This document shows, one piece after another, positions 63,669-64,000 of a stretch of 64,000 nt of DNA. The position numbers and the translations under genes were made by a program. The DNA is taken from the NCBI GenBank assembly GCA_964473025.1, contig CAYYMZ010000002.1, positions 1-64,000 on the forward strand, in the 5' to 3' direction. This DNA is from CAYYMZ01 sp964473025 (lineage in GTDB: Bacteria; Patescibacteriota; UBA1384; DTJR01). A model generated the notes under the pieces. It was not told the DNA's origin. It was given only the letters and a program-made list of their open reading frames with translations, and did not search any database. How positions within the stretch are numbered: position 1 is the first letter of the stretch; each line of letters begins with the position of its first letter.

Positions 63669-64000
63669 GGCAATTGAGTTGCGGTTGCGCTAACCGACGA
63701 TCCGTCTTCAATTACAGCAATTTCACCGGAAATTCCGATACTTAAAGTCGCCTTAGTCGATGAGGAAAACGGGCGTTTCTGGGGCGTAAAGATAATATTT
63801 TTTTTTGCCCCGACATATTTACCAGACGGACTTTCGAAGTAAAGTGTTTCGAAGTTTCTCATCGTAGAGCCAGTTAAGGAAATTCTGTCTCCGCCACCAA
63901 GAAGTACGGGGCTGTCACTCGTAGGTATAAATTTATAAATTTCAGCGTTTTTATCATTCTGCCAGATAACACCGTAACCTTTGGCATTTTCATCTTCGGG
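63665..64000 (-). CDS. Pseudopilin-like protein, 5' end beyond window (GspH/FimT-like)
   Basis: The frame is open through base 64000, so only the C-terminal 111 residues are visible: KGYGVIWQNDKNAEIYKFIP, LLGGGDRISLTGST, NIIFTPQKRPFSSSTKATLSI. GYGV and the IIFTP...P segment are characteristic of the head of GspH/FimT-type minor pilins. The stop overlaps the next gene in an ATGA arrangement. The N-terminal methylation signal lies outside the window. Confidence 0.72.
   Translation of the reverse strand, partial: PEDENAKGYGVIWQNDKNAEIYKFIPTSDSPVLLGGGDRISLTGSTMRNFETLYFESPSGKYVGAKKNIIFTPQKRPFSSSTKATLSIGISGEIAVIEDGSSVSATATQLP

Noticed and set aside
11870..64000. UGA recoded to glycine as in Gracilibacteria/SR1
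   Set aside because: secA and several overlapping ATGA junctions use TGA as a genuine stop, and conserved proteins read correctly with the standard code.

Overview
This window looks like a piece of a Patescibacteria (Candidate Phyla Radiation) chromosome. The signs are compact, heavily overlapping genes of moderate GC, an alanyl-tRNA synthetase without its C-terminal domain, a four-domain ribosomal protein S1, a stand-alone EF-Tu domain-2-like protein, a baseplate-J-like membrane protein beside an FtsA-like ATPase, a sortase with a TGPE-type substrate, and many start codons placed 6-9 nt after a -10 box (apparently leaderless mRNAs). UGA is a stop codon here, so the code is standard. No class can be assigned from this window alone.

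Layout. 0-5.7 kb: an LCP cell-wall ligase (cut by the window edge), tsaE, a lamin-tail-domain surface protein interrupted by an in-frame amber codon, a frameshifted bacterial PH-domain membrane protein, and ruvB. 5.7-25.9 kb: a large envelope and growth block on the minus strand, with ftsE-ftsX-PcsB-like hydrolase, a CapA-like protein, polX, secA, hpf, serS, greA, mrdA-mreD-mreC-mreB, mltG, ruvX, a baseplate-J-like protein and an FtsA-like protein. 25.9-35.1 kb: alaS, a lytic transglycosylase, a TrmH-type methylase, a GT-C mannosyltransferase, a DHH phosphoesterase, a degenerate MBL-fold protein, a GC-rich secreted PHP protein and rpsA. 35.1-38.1 kb and 60.3-60.9 kb: tRNA-rich regions full of tRNA fragments and small inserts. 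38.2-60.3 kb: an ABC substrate-binding protein, secG, a LAGLIDADG-like gene, tRNA-Gly, tRNA-Cys with a GIY-YIG insert, surface proteins and a sortase, pgeF, comM, a GC-rich orphan gene, miaA, glmS, ksgA with yabE, pcrA, a secreted orphan and ftsH. 61-64 kb: RNase H and a pseudopilin operon.

Together the genes describe a walled, rod-shaped, piliated cell with a complete elongation and division toolkit (MreBCD/PBP2, FtsEX plus a CHAP hydrolase, MltG, LCP, PgeF, SLT) and a sortase-decorated surface.

The most interesting signal lies in and around the tRNA genes. (1) A family of short elements (about 125-157 bp) sits directly behind tRNA genes. Each is bounded by a 21-bp direct repeat of that tRNA's own 3' end, starting at the T-loop C and ending at CCA. 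Each carries two covarying hairpins with conserved apical loops and ends in GTGAC. A larger relative at tRNA-Cys carries a GIY-YIG gene, and the repeat at tRNA-Leu(GAG) brackets dedA. (2) Two other tRNA genes (Met and Leu) are split, and the gap holds a complete tRNA of the same amino acid flanked by the same inverted repeat (CCCCGTTAA / TTAACGGGG). (3) A separate structured RNA of about 145 nt occurs twice, with compensatory base changes and a conserved tandem G-A step. (4) Palindromic inserts of one family appear inside ksgA, comM, a PH-domain gene and a broken tRNA-Leu. All comparisons were made by eye; no searches or folding programs were run.
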